Assembly (NCBI GenBank): GCA_964469155.1
Contig: CAYXXU010000010.1
Coordinates: 1-64,000, forward strand
Direction: 5' to 3'
From: CAIWKO01 sp964469155
GTDB lineage: Bacteria; Bacteroidota; Bacteroidia; Bacteroidales; CAIWKO01
Length of the DNA stretch: 64,000 nucleotides
The position numbers were made by a program, and so were the translations under genes. The notes beneath the pieces were generated by a model, which was not told where the DNA came from, did not search any database, and saw only the letters and a list, made by a program, of their open reading frames with translations. This document shows positions 48,783-58,787 of this stretch, one piece after another; position 1 is the stretch's first letter, and each line of letters begins with the position of its first letter.

Positions 48783-50651
48783 TTACGAAAACAAAGGTAC
48801 AAAAACTGTAAATATCATTCCGCCATTATTGTTTCGGGCTGCTTCAATAGTTCCGCCATTGAGTGTAACCAGCTCTTTACAAAGAATCAGGCCCAGGCCG
48901 GCGCCTTTTTCGGTTTTATCTTTTCCCAGCTTGCTTACGTTTTCCTCAATACGGAACAGTTTGCTGATGTCTTCGTCGGTCATGCCGGGGCCTGAGTCGC
49001 TTACCGACAGGGTGCCCATCGTTAGGTTTTTACCGTAAGTAAGGCTGATAGGGCTGCCCTTGCCCGAGAATTTGATGGCATTGCTAAGCAGATTTCGAAC
49101 AATGGTCTGCATCATCATTTGGTCGGCTCTGATACAGCAATTTTCGTTTTCGTGCAGGTTGACCTGAATGTTTTTTTCGAAAGCCTGGGCCTGCACTTCT
49201 GCCTGGGCTGTGGTGGCAATATCCTTCATAGAAAGCTCAACAGGTTCCGGATTCAGTCGGCCCGTTTGTCCCATGGCCCATTGCAGCAGGTTGTTTAGCA
49301 GACTGTGTATGCTGTTGGCCGAAAGATTCATTTCGCTGATATAATCTTTCAGTTGGTCTTTTTCCAGCCTGTCGAGATTGGCATTCAGCGCCGATGTGAT
49401 CTTCCCGAACGACGATACGGGCGAGCGCAGATCGTGCGATATGATAGAGAAAAACTTATCTTTGGTGGCATTCAGTTGTTGCAGTTCGAGGTTTTGTTTG
49501 TTGAGCAAGGCAGCCGTACGGCGTTTTTCGAAGAACAACCAGAATGTCGCGCCCAGCAGAAGCAAAAACAATGAAGCTATGATGATAAATAGATTACGCT
49601 GATTGCTTGCCCTATCGGCACGCAGGTTTTGCAGTTCCACTTCAGCTTGTTTTTGGACGATCATCCTTTCCTTTTTCTCGGTGTCATATTTGGTCATGAT
49701 CTCCTGAAAAGCCGCTGTTTTCTCCAGATTGAATACCGAATCATTAAAGTACTCGTACTGAAGGCGGTTTTCCCAGGCGTTTTTATAATCGCCTTTGGCC
49801 TGGTAGGTTTCGCTCAGATTCTTATAGCCCCGCCTGATTTGCGATAAGGCGCCTATTTCTTTCGAAGCTTCTATTCCTTTTTGGATGATGCTGATGGCCT
49901 GATCGTATTTTTTCTGAACCGTAAGCAGGCTGGCCAGGTTCAGACTCATAAAAGCATAAGCCTCCTTGTTGCCACATTCAGAGTATTTCTCCAGACCTTT
50001 ATTGATATAGTAAGTGGCGCTATCGAACTGATATCGTTTGTAAAAGAAACCGGCCAGGCTGTTATACACATCGGCAGCCCCATCGCAACTATGTTTCAGA
50101 TTGAAAAGGAAAAGGGCCTTGCGATAATTTTCTTTCATTTCCGCTGGGCGGTCCAGATCATCGAGCACCATAGCCATATTATACCACGAATCAGCTATTG
50201 ATACTGTGTCGGTGGTTTTCAGACGGTAATTCAGTCCTTCGGTAAAATATTTCAAAGCCGTTTCATTCTCCTTCATCCGGTAATAGTCAATCCCAATGCT
50301 GTTGTTTGCCGAGCCTGTGAGCGCAGCATTATGAAGGGTTTCCGCCAGGCGGAGCGATTGAATATCACATTCCAGAGCCGCAGCAAAATTGGCATTCAGC
50401 CTATACAGGTCGGCCAGCTTCGAGTTCATTTTAAACAACAGGTAAGGTTCAGCCTGCATTTCGGTGGCAATTTTCACCGCTGATCGCTGTGCACCCAACG
50501 CCGAATCGGCAGGTAGGGCATCTATATGCTCCGAAAGGCGTTTCAGTAAATCGGAGGCTTTTTTATAATCAGGGTTTTGGTTTAGGTTTTGTCCGGAAAG
50601 CCGGGCACAGAACAAGCATAATAAGCAAACAATAGCAAGATTTCGTTTCAT
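48783..50651 (-). CDS. TPR-domain sensor histidine kinase
   Basis: A 622-residue membrane-bound kinase with an N-terminal signal sequence (MKRNLAIVCLLCLFCARLSG). A periplasmic array of TPR repeats covers about residues 25-320 and a coiled coil precedes one transmembrane segment at about 350-372 (NLFIIIASLFLLLLGATFWLFF). A HisKA domain with His406 in ISHDLRSPVSSF follows, then an HATPase domain with SDSGPGMT and GAGLGLILCKEL. The TPR sensor would bind a peptide or protein in the periplasm. It is the partner of the response regulator directly downstream, and both lie among genes for secreted and fibre proteins. Confidence 0.94.
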   Translation of the reverse strand: MKRNLAIVCLLCLFCARLSGQNLNQNPDYKKASDLLKRLSEHIDALPADSALGAQRSAVKIATEMQAEPYLLFKMNSKLADLYRLNANFAAALECDIQSLRLAETLHNAALTGSANNSIGIDYYRMKENETALKYFTEGLNYRLKTTDTVSIADSWYNMAMVLDDLDRPAEMKENYRKALFLFNLKHSCDGAADVYNSLAGFFYKRYQFDSATYYINKGLEKYSECGNKEAYAFMSLNLASLLTVQKKYDQAISIIQKGIEASKEIGALSQIRRGYKNLSETYQAKGDYKNAWENRLQYEYFNDSVFNLEKTAAFQEIMTKYDTEKKERMIVQKQAEVELQNLRADRASNQRNLFIIIASLFLLLLGATFWLFFEKRRTAALLNKQNLELQQLNATKDKFFSIISHDLRSPVSSFGKITSALNANLDRLEKDQLKDYISEMNLSANSIHSLLNNLLQWAMGQTGRLNPEPVELSMKDIATTAQAEVQAQAFEKNIQVNLHENENCCIRADQMMMQTIVRNLLSNAIKFSGKGSPISLTYGKNLTMGTLSVSDSGPGMTDEDISKLFRIEENVSKLGKDKTEKGAGLGLILCKELVTLNGGTIEAARNNNGGMIFTVFVPLFS

Positions 50652-50808
50652 ATTATTGGAAAAACTAGTGTTAAAAATACAGTTTTTACATAATACTCAT
50701 AATAATTTTCTAAAAAAAAATTACATTTTTGAATCCTTATTTCGACAAAATTAATTTCCCTCTGATCACCGGGAGCAAAGCAGCAGCAAATACTGTATTG
50801 TTTTCCTA

Positions 50809-50841
50809 TTAGTCTAATAGCCTAAAGTCTAATAGCCTACT
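50809..50841. repeat. 15-bp tandem repeat after the stop codon of the large propeller gene
   Basis: AGTCTAATAGCCTAA and AGTCTAATAGCCTAC follow each other 11-40 bases after the stop codon at 50852. The same CTAATAGYCT wording occurs before 13138 and before 40101, in each case just after a minus-strand stop codon. Confidence 0.8.
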
Positions 50842-50851
50842 ATTCTTATTA

Positions 50852-53800
50852 TTACGGCCTTATCACATACACCGGCGGAGGTGCCGAATTGTTATCAACC
50901 ATCGACATATCCGACCCATCCACAATACCATCACCGTTAACATCTTCAGGATAATACCCATGGAGAATAGGGGGTTGGCTTCCATTATCAATAACCGACA
51001 TATCCGAACCATCCACTATGCCATCCTGTGTGGGGTCGCCTCCCCAAATGGCATAAACTGTACCCATCAACTTCTGATTATCACCATAAGCTTGCGAAGC
51101 TGCTATGCTGAAATCGTAACTGAAAGGACCCTGACCACTGAAGTCGTAAGGGAATGCACTCCAGGTTTCAATACTATTGCGGTGTTTGATGGTGATATAG
51201 TAGGAATTGGTGGTGTTAGCAGGTAGATTGCTGAGCAGCAGCGTGCCATCGGTATGCAGGTCAATATCATTCACCTCGTAAAATATCCCGTAAGGGTTGG
51301 TATTGAAATGCAACGCTACATCCACCTTATCGGCGATACCAGCAGCAAATTGCGGCCCTGCATCACCCTGGGCCTGATTCATCAAACTGCCTCCGGCATA
51401 TAGACCTTCCAGAAATAGCTTTAGGTTTAATGTTTTGCTGCCTGAACCGGTAACGGTCAGATTCAGTGTAAAGGAACTATCGCAGCCATGTTTCGAAATG
51501 TAATTTGCATAATAGGTTCCTGCGGTAGTATAGTCTATGCCTTGCCAGGTAAAGGTTTGTCCGGTGCTGATAGTATGATTTTCAGTAATGTCATAGGAAG
51601 GATATATCATGGCAGTAACTTCCAGCCTCGAAGTACTTTCGCATCCGCCTATGGTCTGGCTTGCATAATAAAGGGTTGAGGTGGACAAAACATAAGAGGG
51701 TTGAAGCAAATTACCTCCGGTGGAAGCATCGTACCATTTAATTTCATTTCCGGTGGCCTGCAGACCGGCAATAGTGGCTTCATCGCAAAACGATTGCAGA
51801 GGATCTCCTGCAGGAGCATTGGCCATATTTACAGTAATTTCTACACTGGCACAAATACCCGTCGCGGCGCATCCTCCTTCGCCTCTGGCGAAATAAGTTG
51901 TGGTGGCAGTTGGTGAAACCAATAATGAACTGCCTGTGCCAATTGGTGTTCCTCCACATGAACCTTCATACCAATACCAGGTTTCAGCACCATTCAGATA
52001 TCCTGCAATGACTGATAGGCTTACTTCTGAACCCATACAAATTGAATTGGATGTGGCACTCAGGGTGGGAACATCAGGTTGGGAGCAACCGATTTCTCCC
52101 AGTTGAAATTCACCAAATGATGTTACACCAAGAATTTGTGTACTGTTGGATGTTTTGTTACCCATGGTCGGATAGGTCCAGTTCGAGGCACTGTATTTTC
52201 CGCAAACCAGATTGGATGTATTTACTCCGTTATCCAGATCACTTGTCGGGAAGTTGAAAACAGCATCATAAGTTGTAAATACTGTTCCTGTATTGCTTAA
52301 AGTCCAGGTGCGGTTTACCGTTTTAAGGTTGTTTATTTGCGATGCGTACAACACCTGATGATCGCCCGCTTGGGTTGATGCCATGATGTCGCCCGAAGTA
52401 CTGATATTGGCAAAAGTCAATGCAACAGGAGTGTACATGGACGCAAGAGAATCGCCGGTTTCAAAAGTTTTGGACAGATTGCTGCCCGTAGCCATCTTTT
52501 TCTGCAGATTGCCAAATACGTGCCCCGATGTTCGTGCAACACTGGCCCCTGTCAGAATCAAACTGATCTTATTCTGCCCGGTTTTGATCACACCTGCTGT
52601 AAGTGTCAGGATGTTTCGGATATTGATGCCGGCATAGCCACTCAATGTCAGGCCGGCGGTGTTGTTGAGTGTCATGTTATAGAAGGTAGAATTATTGGTG
52701 CCACTATGGGTTTGAGGAGCTGTCCCGTTAAAGGTAATGGAAGAACCTGTAGCAATACTCCCGTTATTTATAAAGTTACCCCCTGTTAAGAGCATAGTAC
52801 CAATCCATAGAGTCCCGGCATTGATGGTAACATCATTTTTTACTGTAAGGTTAGAAGTAATAATATAAGCGGTAGGAGTCCCTGTTTCATTTATCAGCAG
52901 ATTGTAGATGGGGGCAGTGCTGTATATCCTGATGATGGGGCTTCCTGATGTAGCAGCATCACCAATTTGCAGGGTTCCACCTGTAACATTATTGGTGGTT
53001 GCAAGATTTTTATAGTCCGATGTACTGCTCGATGCCTTGGGTATAACAATGCTGCCACCGCTCATGGTGAAAGAGGATGCCGCATTGAAATCGAAAGGCG
53101 CAATAGATGTATTTGTTGAACCGAATTTGCAAACCGTAAACACCCCTCCCGATTGGTTGTAGGTAGTATTGCCGCCCGAATAAAACCTGCCTGCCACATT
53201 CAGTGTTCCGCCTTCAATGGTAATTTTTGAGTTGTTGTTATACACCAGATTATGGTCCTGTGCAGTTCCGATATTGATACTTCCGGCCGACATCCTGAGG
53301 AGGCCATTGATGGTCCAACTGAAAGCACCTGCGGTAACAGTGCCGCCATTGTTCCAAAATCCGGCAAGTGCTACAATATTAACTGCAGAAGTAAAGGGGG
53401 TAATAACTGATGCACTGGATAATTTAAAGGTCCCGCTGGTCAAGGTCAAAGGATTGGCTGCATTGGTCAGACCAATTAAGGAGGTTACTTCGAGAATCCT
53501 GTCCTGTGCACCTTTGACGAGGGTCAGCTTATTGAAATTTGTGACCGCCGAGCCTTTTACTGTTTGCAGATTATTAGTGCCGTTAAAGGTAATAGTTCCA
53601 ATACCTGCCACAAAAGTACCATGATTTGTCCAGTCGCCGGCCACTTCCAGCAGGCTGCCCACCGAAGCGCTCATGGTAAGTGTGGCCCCTTCAGCTATGG
53701 TAATGTTTCTGCATCTGATATTGGACGTGCTGCTGATCAACGGCATATTGCTGACTCCTGCTGGTATATATACATCGGTAGTAGCAACAGGAACTGTATT

Positions 53801-56800
53801 ATTGCACCAGTTGGTTGCTACATTCCATGCCGTGCTGGTTGCACCTGTCCATATTCCTGTACAACTGCTCACCTGAATATCATCAATGGCCCAATAATAA
53901 CCATAGCTGCCCGAATAATTCCATTTGAATTTTACCTGCGACTGTCCTGCAGCCCCTGGCACCGAAAATGACGCAGGCGCCGGATTGGTGGTTGATGCAC
54001 TGAAAGTGCTTATCAGGTTCCATGTGGCTCCGTTATTAATGCTGTAATATACACTGGCACTGCTGCCGGTAGCATGCCTGTAATAATGATTGAAGGTCAA
54101 ACTTACAAAGGAATTTGCTGATAAATTGATGGTAGGAGTGATCAGGTCGGCATTTTGGGAAAAACCTGATCCATAGTCAAAGCTATTCAAATAGGCATAA
54201 TTTCCGTTCAGTAAAGGAAGGTTCCCATCCTGGAAGGCCCCGGATTTCCAAACCTGTCCGATACCTGACTGATCCAGTTGGGTCCAGCAGTCCGGAATGG
54301 ACGAACCGTCAAAACTCTCAGTGAATGGAGCAGTATAAATACTACACATGGTTTGGGCGCTAACCATGGTTCCGCTCGAGTAGTTCAAGGAACCATCCAC
54401 CGACCATATCTTGTAATGATAAACTACATTTGTTGTTAAGCCGGTATGATTAAAAGATGTTAAACTGCCTGAATAAAGCACTGTTCCTCCTCCGGAGATG
54501 GTGTTTCCTGCTGAATAGCTTGCTCCGTTAACAGGAATACCAAATGTTGGAGCGGCCGACCATACTACCATAACATCATTGTTGTTTGAATTTTGGGTCC
54601 AGGTCAGGTCTATCTGGCTTGTCCCTGTCGCCGATACAGTAATATCAGATGGGTCGATAACCGTATATTCGATCAGGTCGCTTTGCCACAAACCACGTCC
54701 ATAGGTCGCTGCTTTAATGCGGTTATTTGAGGCATTCGAAGGGTCGTAATAAATTTCAAGCTCCCTGATATCCACAGGGGGAAGTCCTTGCGAATAAAGC
54801 ACCCAGTTTGGCATATTGGCATCTTTAAACCAGACCCCGGTCTGGTTTCCTATATAAAGCCCTTCATCACTGTTTTTATCATAGACCACACAATTGATAA
54901 AAAGGGGAGGCAGGTTACCGCTGATATCGGTCCAGGAGATACCCTTATCCGATGATTTGAAAACCTTATAACCGGCAGTAGCAAAGACAATATTCGCGTC
55001 ATTGGGATGTGCCTCCATATCCGTGGGAGTAAGACCCAGAGGAAGTGCACATTGGGTCCAGCTAACACTGCCGGCGCTTGCATTTACATTGTCCGACCTG
55101 ATAATAGCACCATTTCTGACACCATACATCACATCCACATTGGCCGGCGATTGTTCTAGAACCCTTACCACATCTCCGGAAGGTGATATTTCTTCCCACG
55201 TTATCTGTGAAACAGCTGATTTAACATTCAAACACCGCTGAATACTCTGATAACCCAAAAACATAGTGTTCGGATTGGTTTCATGAAGTGTGTAAGGCGT
55301 CACCCAGGCATTATTGACCCAGACGGCCCCTCCGGTGATATAATTATAGGTGCTGCCCGTTGAACGGTAAATAGCTCCTGACTGATTGCTTACATAGCGG
55401 TAGTTGGCATCTGTGGGATCAATAAGGCATTCCATGCCGTCTCCGCCAATAACAGTAGTAAGATTGCCGTTGTCAGCAAAAGCGCTTCCATTGTCCTGTT
55501 CGCCAAGCATAACATAGCCTGCATGGGTCTTGCTCTGCCCGATCTTATAAACCTGGGCAATGGCCAATCCTGAGGATATCTCACTCCATGATGAACCTGA
55601 GTTGCCTGTCCAATGCACACCACCATCGTTTCCGGTAAAAAGCCTGGCTGTATGAGGCGACCATTCCAGACAATGGTGGTCAGCGTGAACTGAGGCAGCT
55701 CCGCAAGTGCTGTATGAACTTCCTTCCCAATGGGCAACTATCGAAAAACTTAAGCCTCCGTCAGTGGTTTTCCAGATATTGATACCTCCTATGTAAATGG
55801 TGTTTACATCGGTTGGATCAATAGCCATGCACATATCGTAGACTGCCTGGCTCGATGCATCGGTACCGTCGCACATATATCCCATAAGATTTTTATAGCT
55901 TGATTGGGTGATATTCGTAAAATGTAAGCCATTGTCAGTTGACGTTCCTAAAGAGGAAAACGATTGATAAGGACCTGTTTTCAGCAGTACAACAAGAGAG
56001 GGATTTGCCGCGGATACGCCTATTACCATGCGGGGTCCCAGGCTGTTTCCTTCGCTGATATTGGTCCAGAGTTCACCACCATCAGCGGAACGGTAGAACT
56101 TTGAACCATTGGAGGAGAATAATGCGGCATAAACTATGGATGGATCGCCGGGCTTATATTTTATATCCCTGAAATCACCCGCTTGTTTCAGACTCCAGCT
56201 ACTGCCTCCGTTGATGGTTTTATATACACCTGTCTTTGTGGCTGCCAGAATGATATTGGGATCGGTGGGATGCATTAACATGGCTCCCACGGTAACATCT
56301 CCCATAGTGCTATTGATCTGGCTCCAGCTGGCACCGCCATCAATCGATTTGAATACTCCCATTCCCGGTGCATCCCCTGCATCGCGATCGCCCGAGCCAA
56401 TATATATAATGTCGGGATTGGTAGGATGAATCAAAATGGATGAAACACCCAGCTTAGGAAGGTCGTTCGACAGGTTGATCCAGGTGAGTCCGGCATCAGT
56501 GGTTTTCCAAAATCCCCCCGAAGGCGAACCCACATAAATTGTATTGGCATCGGTGGGATGAAATGCCAGGGCATTTACACGTCCCATACCGGTGGGTTGC
56601 ACGGTAGCGTTGGCAGGATAGGAGTCCGGACCAACCAGGGTCCAGGTGCCCGTAGCCGATTTGTTGGGCAGTTGGGTTTGCATGTATTTGTTGTATTCGT
56701 TGCTGACATACCCGGGTGCCTGCAATTTGCCATTGGGAAGTACTCGCGATTCGTTGATATATTCCCAACGTTTAAACACTTTATAGCCATTCCCCTTATA

Positions 56801-57004
56801 ATTGCTTTTATTTTTCCAGTATGTATTAAAAGCGCTCTGAGCAGCAGTAAAGTCAACATCCGGGTCCTGTATCATTTCGAGCCACGATTTGCTGCCGGAA
56901 TGCTGCACTAAATTGTCTTTTTTGGTTTGACTTATGACATGATTGCTTATTAGAAAAGCAAAAATCAGTATGAAATTCCTTATAAGACGCGCTGTAATAT
57001 TCAT
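50852..57004 (-). CDS. Giant secreted propeller/FN3/adhesin protein with dockerin-like tail
   Basis: A 2050-residue exported protein. The signal sequence (MNITARLIRNFILIFAFLISNHVIS) leads into the same N-terminal region as the protein at 6331 (KGNGYKVFKRWEYINESR) and a VPS10/BNR-type propeller up to about residue 790, with repeated WKTTDAGLTW and YKTINGGSSW Asp-box motifs. Then come an FN3 domain (about 795-890), a cleaved-adhesin/MAM-like domain (about 905-1080), some 480 residues of beta-helix-like repeats, an Ig-like region with four cysteines (about 1690-1760) and the 190-residue module ending in two DGIVDGSD loops and VIRP. It lacks a T9SS type A tail. It should be surface-bound and adhesive; no enzyme site is visible. 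Confidence 0.88.
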   Translation of the reverse strand: MNITARLIRNFILIFAFLISNHVISQTKKDNLVQHSGSKSWLEMIQDPDVDFTAAQSAFNTYWKNKSNYKGNGYKVFKRWEYINESRVLPNGKLQAPGYVSNEYNKYMQTQLPNKSATGTWTLVGPDSYPANATVQPTGMGRVNALAFHPTDANTIYVGSPSGGFWKTTDAGLTWINLSNDLPKLGVSSILIHPTNPDIIYIGSGDRDAGDAPGMGVFKSIDGGASWSQINSTMGDVTVGAMLMHPTDPNIILAATKTGVYKTINGGSSWSLKQAGDFRDIKYKPGDPSIVYAALFSSNGSKFYRSADGGELWTNISEGNSLGPRMVIGVSAANPSLVVLLKTGPYQSFSSLGTSTDNGLHFTNITQSSYKNLMGYMCDGTDASSQAVYDMCMAIDPTDVNTIYIGGINIWKTTDGGLSFSIVAHWEGSSYSTCGAASVHADHHCLEWSPHTARLFTGNDGGVHWTGNSGSSWSEISSGLAIAQVYKIGQSKTHAGYVMLGEQDNGSAFADNGNLTTVIGGDGMECLIDPTDANYRYVSNQSGAIYRSTGSTYNYITGGAVWVNNAWVTPYTLHETNPNTMFLGYQSIQRCLNVKSAVSQITWEEISPSGDVVRVLEQSPANVDVMYGVRNGAIIRSDNVNASAGSVSWTQCALPLGLTPTDMEAHPNDANIVFATAGYKVFKSSDKGISWTDISGNLPPLFINCVVYDKNSDEGLYIGNQTGVWFKDANMPNWVLYSQGLPPVDIRELEIYYDPSNASNNRIKAATYGRGLWQSDLIEYTVIDPSDITVSATGTSQIDLTWTQNSNNNDVMVVWSAAPTFGIPVNGASYSAGNTISGGGTVLYSGSLTSFNHTGLTTNVVYHYKIWSVDGSLNYSSGTMVSAQTMCSIYTAPFTESFDGSSIPDCWTQLDQSGIGQVWKSGAFQDGNLPLLNGNYAYLNSFDYGSGFSQNADLITPTINLSANSFVSLTFNHYYRHATGSSASVYYSINNGATWNLISTFSASTTNPAPASFSVPGAAGQSQVKFKWNYSGSYGYYWAIDDIQVSSCTGIWTGATSTAWNVATNWCNNTVPVATTDVYIPAGVSNMPLISSTSNIRCRNITIAEGATLTMSASVGSLLEVAGDWTNHGTFVAGIGTITFNGTNNLQTVKGSAVTNFNKLTLVKGAQDRILEVTSLIGLTNAANPLTLTSGTFKLSSASVITPFTSAVNIVALAGFWNNGGTVTAGAFSWTINGLLRMSAGSINIGTAQDHNLVYNNNSKITIEGGTLNVAGRFYSGGNTTYNQSGGVFTVCKFGSTNTSIAPFDFNAASSFTMSGGSIVIPKASSSTSDYKNLATTNNVTGGTLQIGDAATSGSPIIRIYSTAPIYNLLINETGTPTAYIITSNLTVKNDVTINAGTLWIGTMLLTGGNFINNGSIATGSSITFNGTAPQTHSGTNNSTFYNMTLNNTAGLTLSGYAGINIRNILTLTAGVIKTGQNKISLILTGASVARTSGHVFGNLQKKMATGSNLSKTFETGDSLASMYTPVALTFANISTSGDIMASTQAGDHQVLYASQINNLKTVNRTWTLSNTGTVFTTYDAVFNFPTSDLDNGVNTSNLVCGKYSASNWTYPTMGNKTSNSTQILGVTSFGEFQLGEIGCSQPDVPTLSATSNSICMGSEVSLSVIAGYLNGAETWYWYEGSCGGTPIGTGSSLLVSPTATTTYFARGEGGCAATGICASVEITVNMANAPAGDPLQSFCDEATIAGLQATGNEIKWYDASTGGNLLQPSYVLSTSTLYYASQTIGGCESTSRLEVTAMIYPSYDITENHTISTGQTFTWQGIDYTTAGTYYANYISKHGCDSSFTLNLTVTGSGSKTLNLKLFLEGLYAGGSLMNQAQGDAGPQFAAGIADKVDVALHFNTNPYGIFYEVNDIDLHTDGTLLLSNLPANTTNSYYITIKHRNSIETWSAFPYDFSGQGPFSYDFSIAASQAYGDNQKLMGTVYAIWGGDPTQDGIVDGSDMSVIDNGSQPPILHGYYPEDVNGDGIVDGSDMSMVDNNSAPPPVYVIRP

Positions 57005-57162
57005 AGTTTACAGAGTTGGGAAATGGTTTGCAAAATGTAAAAATACTGGTATCTATGGATAAAAATATGAATAATTGAAAAAATGAAATTGATATTTGTC
57101 AATGTTGATTCAGCCCAAAATTGTCCATTGAGGATTTTGGGATAATCAAACAGCATCTACGA

Positions 57163-57666
57163 TCAGCCATAAAGGATTTCCAGTATACTGAAAACCCTTT
57201 CTTCCCTGCCCAGTTTTAAAACAGCTTTGTCGCCCTTCTTTTTATTTATCAAGGCTTTGGCCAAAGGCGACAAAAAGGAAATCTTCCCTTTGGATATATC
57301 GGCTTCGTCCACTCCGGTAATCTGAAAGGTTTGAATGGTGTTAGTAGCTTCTATTCTGAAGGTAACTGTGGCTCCGAATCGTATTTCATTCTGGGGTTGT
57401 TCTTTAAGGTCTACTATTTTGGCTTCGGCAATACGCTGGTTGAGCAAATGCAATTTGGCATTGATATGGTTCAGGGCAATGCGTCTCTCGTTTTCGTTGC
57501 TTATGGTCAGTTGTTTTTTTTCGTCGTTCAGCCTTTGTTTTTCTGCAATCAAGGCATCCCAACCCGATGGGGTAACATAATTGGTAACTCCCTTAGGCAG
57601 TTCTGCACGGGGAGGCACCATCGGTATATCTTCCTGGTCGTCTTCTTTTACAAATCCTCTGCTCAT
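57163..57666 (-). CDS. GreA/GreB-family transcript cleavage factor
   Basis: A 167-residue protein with an N-terminal coiled-coil hairpin (LIAEKQRLNDEKKQL...HINAKLHLLNQRIAEAKIVD) and a C-terminal FKBP-like domain (IRFGATVTFRIEATNTIQTFQITGVDEADISKGKISFLSPLAKALINKKKGD). These are the two domains of Gre factors, which insert the coiled coil into the RNA polymerase channel and help rescue backtracked complexes. The start MSRGFVKEDDQEDIP, with about 25 extra residues, fits the GreB-like variant of this phylum. The acidic residues that normally sit at the hairpin tip are weak here, so cleavage activity is likely but not certain. Monocistronic. Confidence 0.88.
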   Translation of the reverse strand: MSRGFVKEDDQEDIPMVPPRAELPKGVTNYVTPSGWDALIAEKQRLNDEKKQLTISNENERRIALNHINAKLHLLNQRIAEAKIVDLKEQPQNEIRFGATVTFRIEATNTIQTFQITGVDEADISKGKISFLSPLAKALINKKKGDKAVLKLGREERVFSILEILYG

Positions 57667-57796
57667 TGATGGTCAGTTTTAATTATGGCGCTGCTGATGG
57701 ATAGCAGGATAACATAAGCTCAAAATTAATAATTTTTTTCAGCTTCTGGCCTTTAGTGAAAACTTAAAAATATCAAAATAAGACAAGGTAGAAAAA

Positions 57797-57907
57797 TTAA
57801 CCGCGAATCCTTCGCGGCGGACGCAAAGATAAGATACGCGAAGTTCGCAAAGAAATCTTTGCGCACTTTTCGTACTTTGCGCAAAACTTTGCGTTCTTAG
57901 CGGTTAA
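57797..57907. repeat. Long imperfect palindrome with CTTTGCG cores
   Basis: TTAACCGC (57797-57804) pairs with GCGGTTAA (57900-57907), and ACGCAAAG (57821) with CTTTGCGT (about 57887), with further CGCAAAG/CTTTGCG pairs inside. This is the interspersed Bacteroidota palindrome type. It fills most of the gap 57667-57999, which has no gene. Confidence 0.85.
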
Positions 57908-57999
57908 AAAAAATAATACCCTTATATTGTGTTTGAACGCAACTTGCCCTGATGTTGCTCGTTTTAGTCGCACTCCCAATACAAGATGCCCGAAAGGTA

Positions 58000-58701
58000 C
58001 TATTTGGCCAGTTCCAAAGCTTTGGGATACAAAATATTATTTTCCAGATGCACGTGAATCTGTAGGTCGTCAGCAAAACGTTTCAGCAGTTTATAGGTAA
58101 GGGTATATGTGCTGCAGCCATCGGGCGGAACAGCGTAATCATTGGTCAGGTCGCTGATCACATCCAAAACACTGCCGGCATATTCGTGCTCGGTTTTCAT
58201 TATGGCCATTTCCCTGAGCGTAATAAATTTCGAATCTTTCGATCCCGAGAGTAGCACCTCCTTCAGCGCCGGAAACAAAACCTTTTCTTCATTGATAATA
58301 TGTCGTGTAAGCTCAGTATCGACCTTGCCTACCAGATTGGCTATTTCAACAAGTTCCGGATGACGGCTTCCGTGCACTTCGGCTATCTTTCGCGTATAGA
58401 AAATAAGCTGTGGCAAAAGTTCCATCGTGGTTTTATGATGTTCGTTAACGATATGATCGCACAATACATCAAGGGTCCATTCAGAAAAATTATAGCCAGA
58501 ATCGCTTTCAGTCGAAGCCAGTTCTGTCAGTTCCCTTTCAATGGGTTCAACATCAATGTTTTTATCTGCACAGGCATCTGCTAATGTTTCATATCCACCG
58601 CAGCAGAAATCAATACCTGCTTTTTTAAAAATTTCGATCGAGCGAAAATCTTTTGCCACAATATCGCCCACCTTCATTGATTTATAGTTGTTTTCTATCA
58701 C
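58000..58701 (-). CDS. ric: Iron-sulphur cluster repair di-iron protein (RIC/ScdA/YtfE family), paralogue 2
   Basis: A 233-residue protein. The N-terminal DUF542 (ScdA-N) domain contains GIDFCCGG, and the hemerythrin-like domain carries the di-iron ligands in HHKTTMELLPQ, HGSRHPEL, HIINEEKVLFPAL, EHEYAG and HVHLENNILYPK. RIC proteins restore Fe-S clusters damaged by nitric oxide or peroxide. It is the last gene of the nitrosative-stress island; a closely similar paralogue lies at 59617. No TAnnTTTG box is present in the 86-base gap upstream, so it is probably co-transcribed with the oxidoreductase gene before it. Confidence 0.93.
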   Translation of the reverse strand: MIENNYKSMKVGDIVAKDFRSIEIFKKAGIDFCCGGYETLADACADKNIDVEPIERELTELASTESDSGYNFSEWTLDVLCDHIVNEHHKTTMELLPQLIFYTRKIAEVHGSRHPELVEIANLVGKVDTELTRHIINEEKVLFPALKEVLLSGSKDSKFITLREMAIMKTEHEYAGSVLDVISDLTNDYAVPPDGCSTYTLTYKLLKRFADDLQIHVHLENNILYPKALELAK

Positions 58702-58787
58702 AGTTCTTTTTTTAGATCGTTACATATACTGATTTATGTGTGAAGGAAATACTTTGGTACAATGATGATTTTTATGCCAAAGGATCA

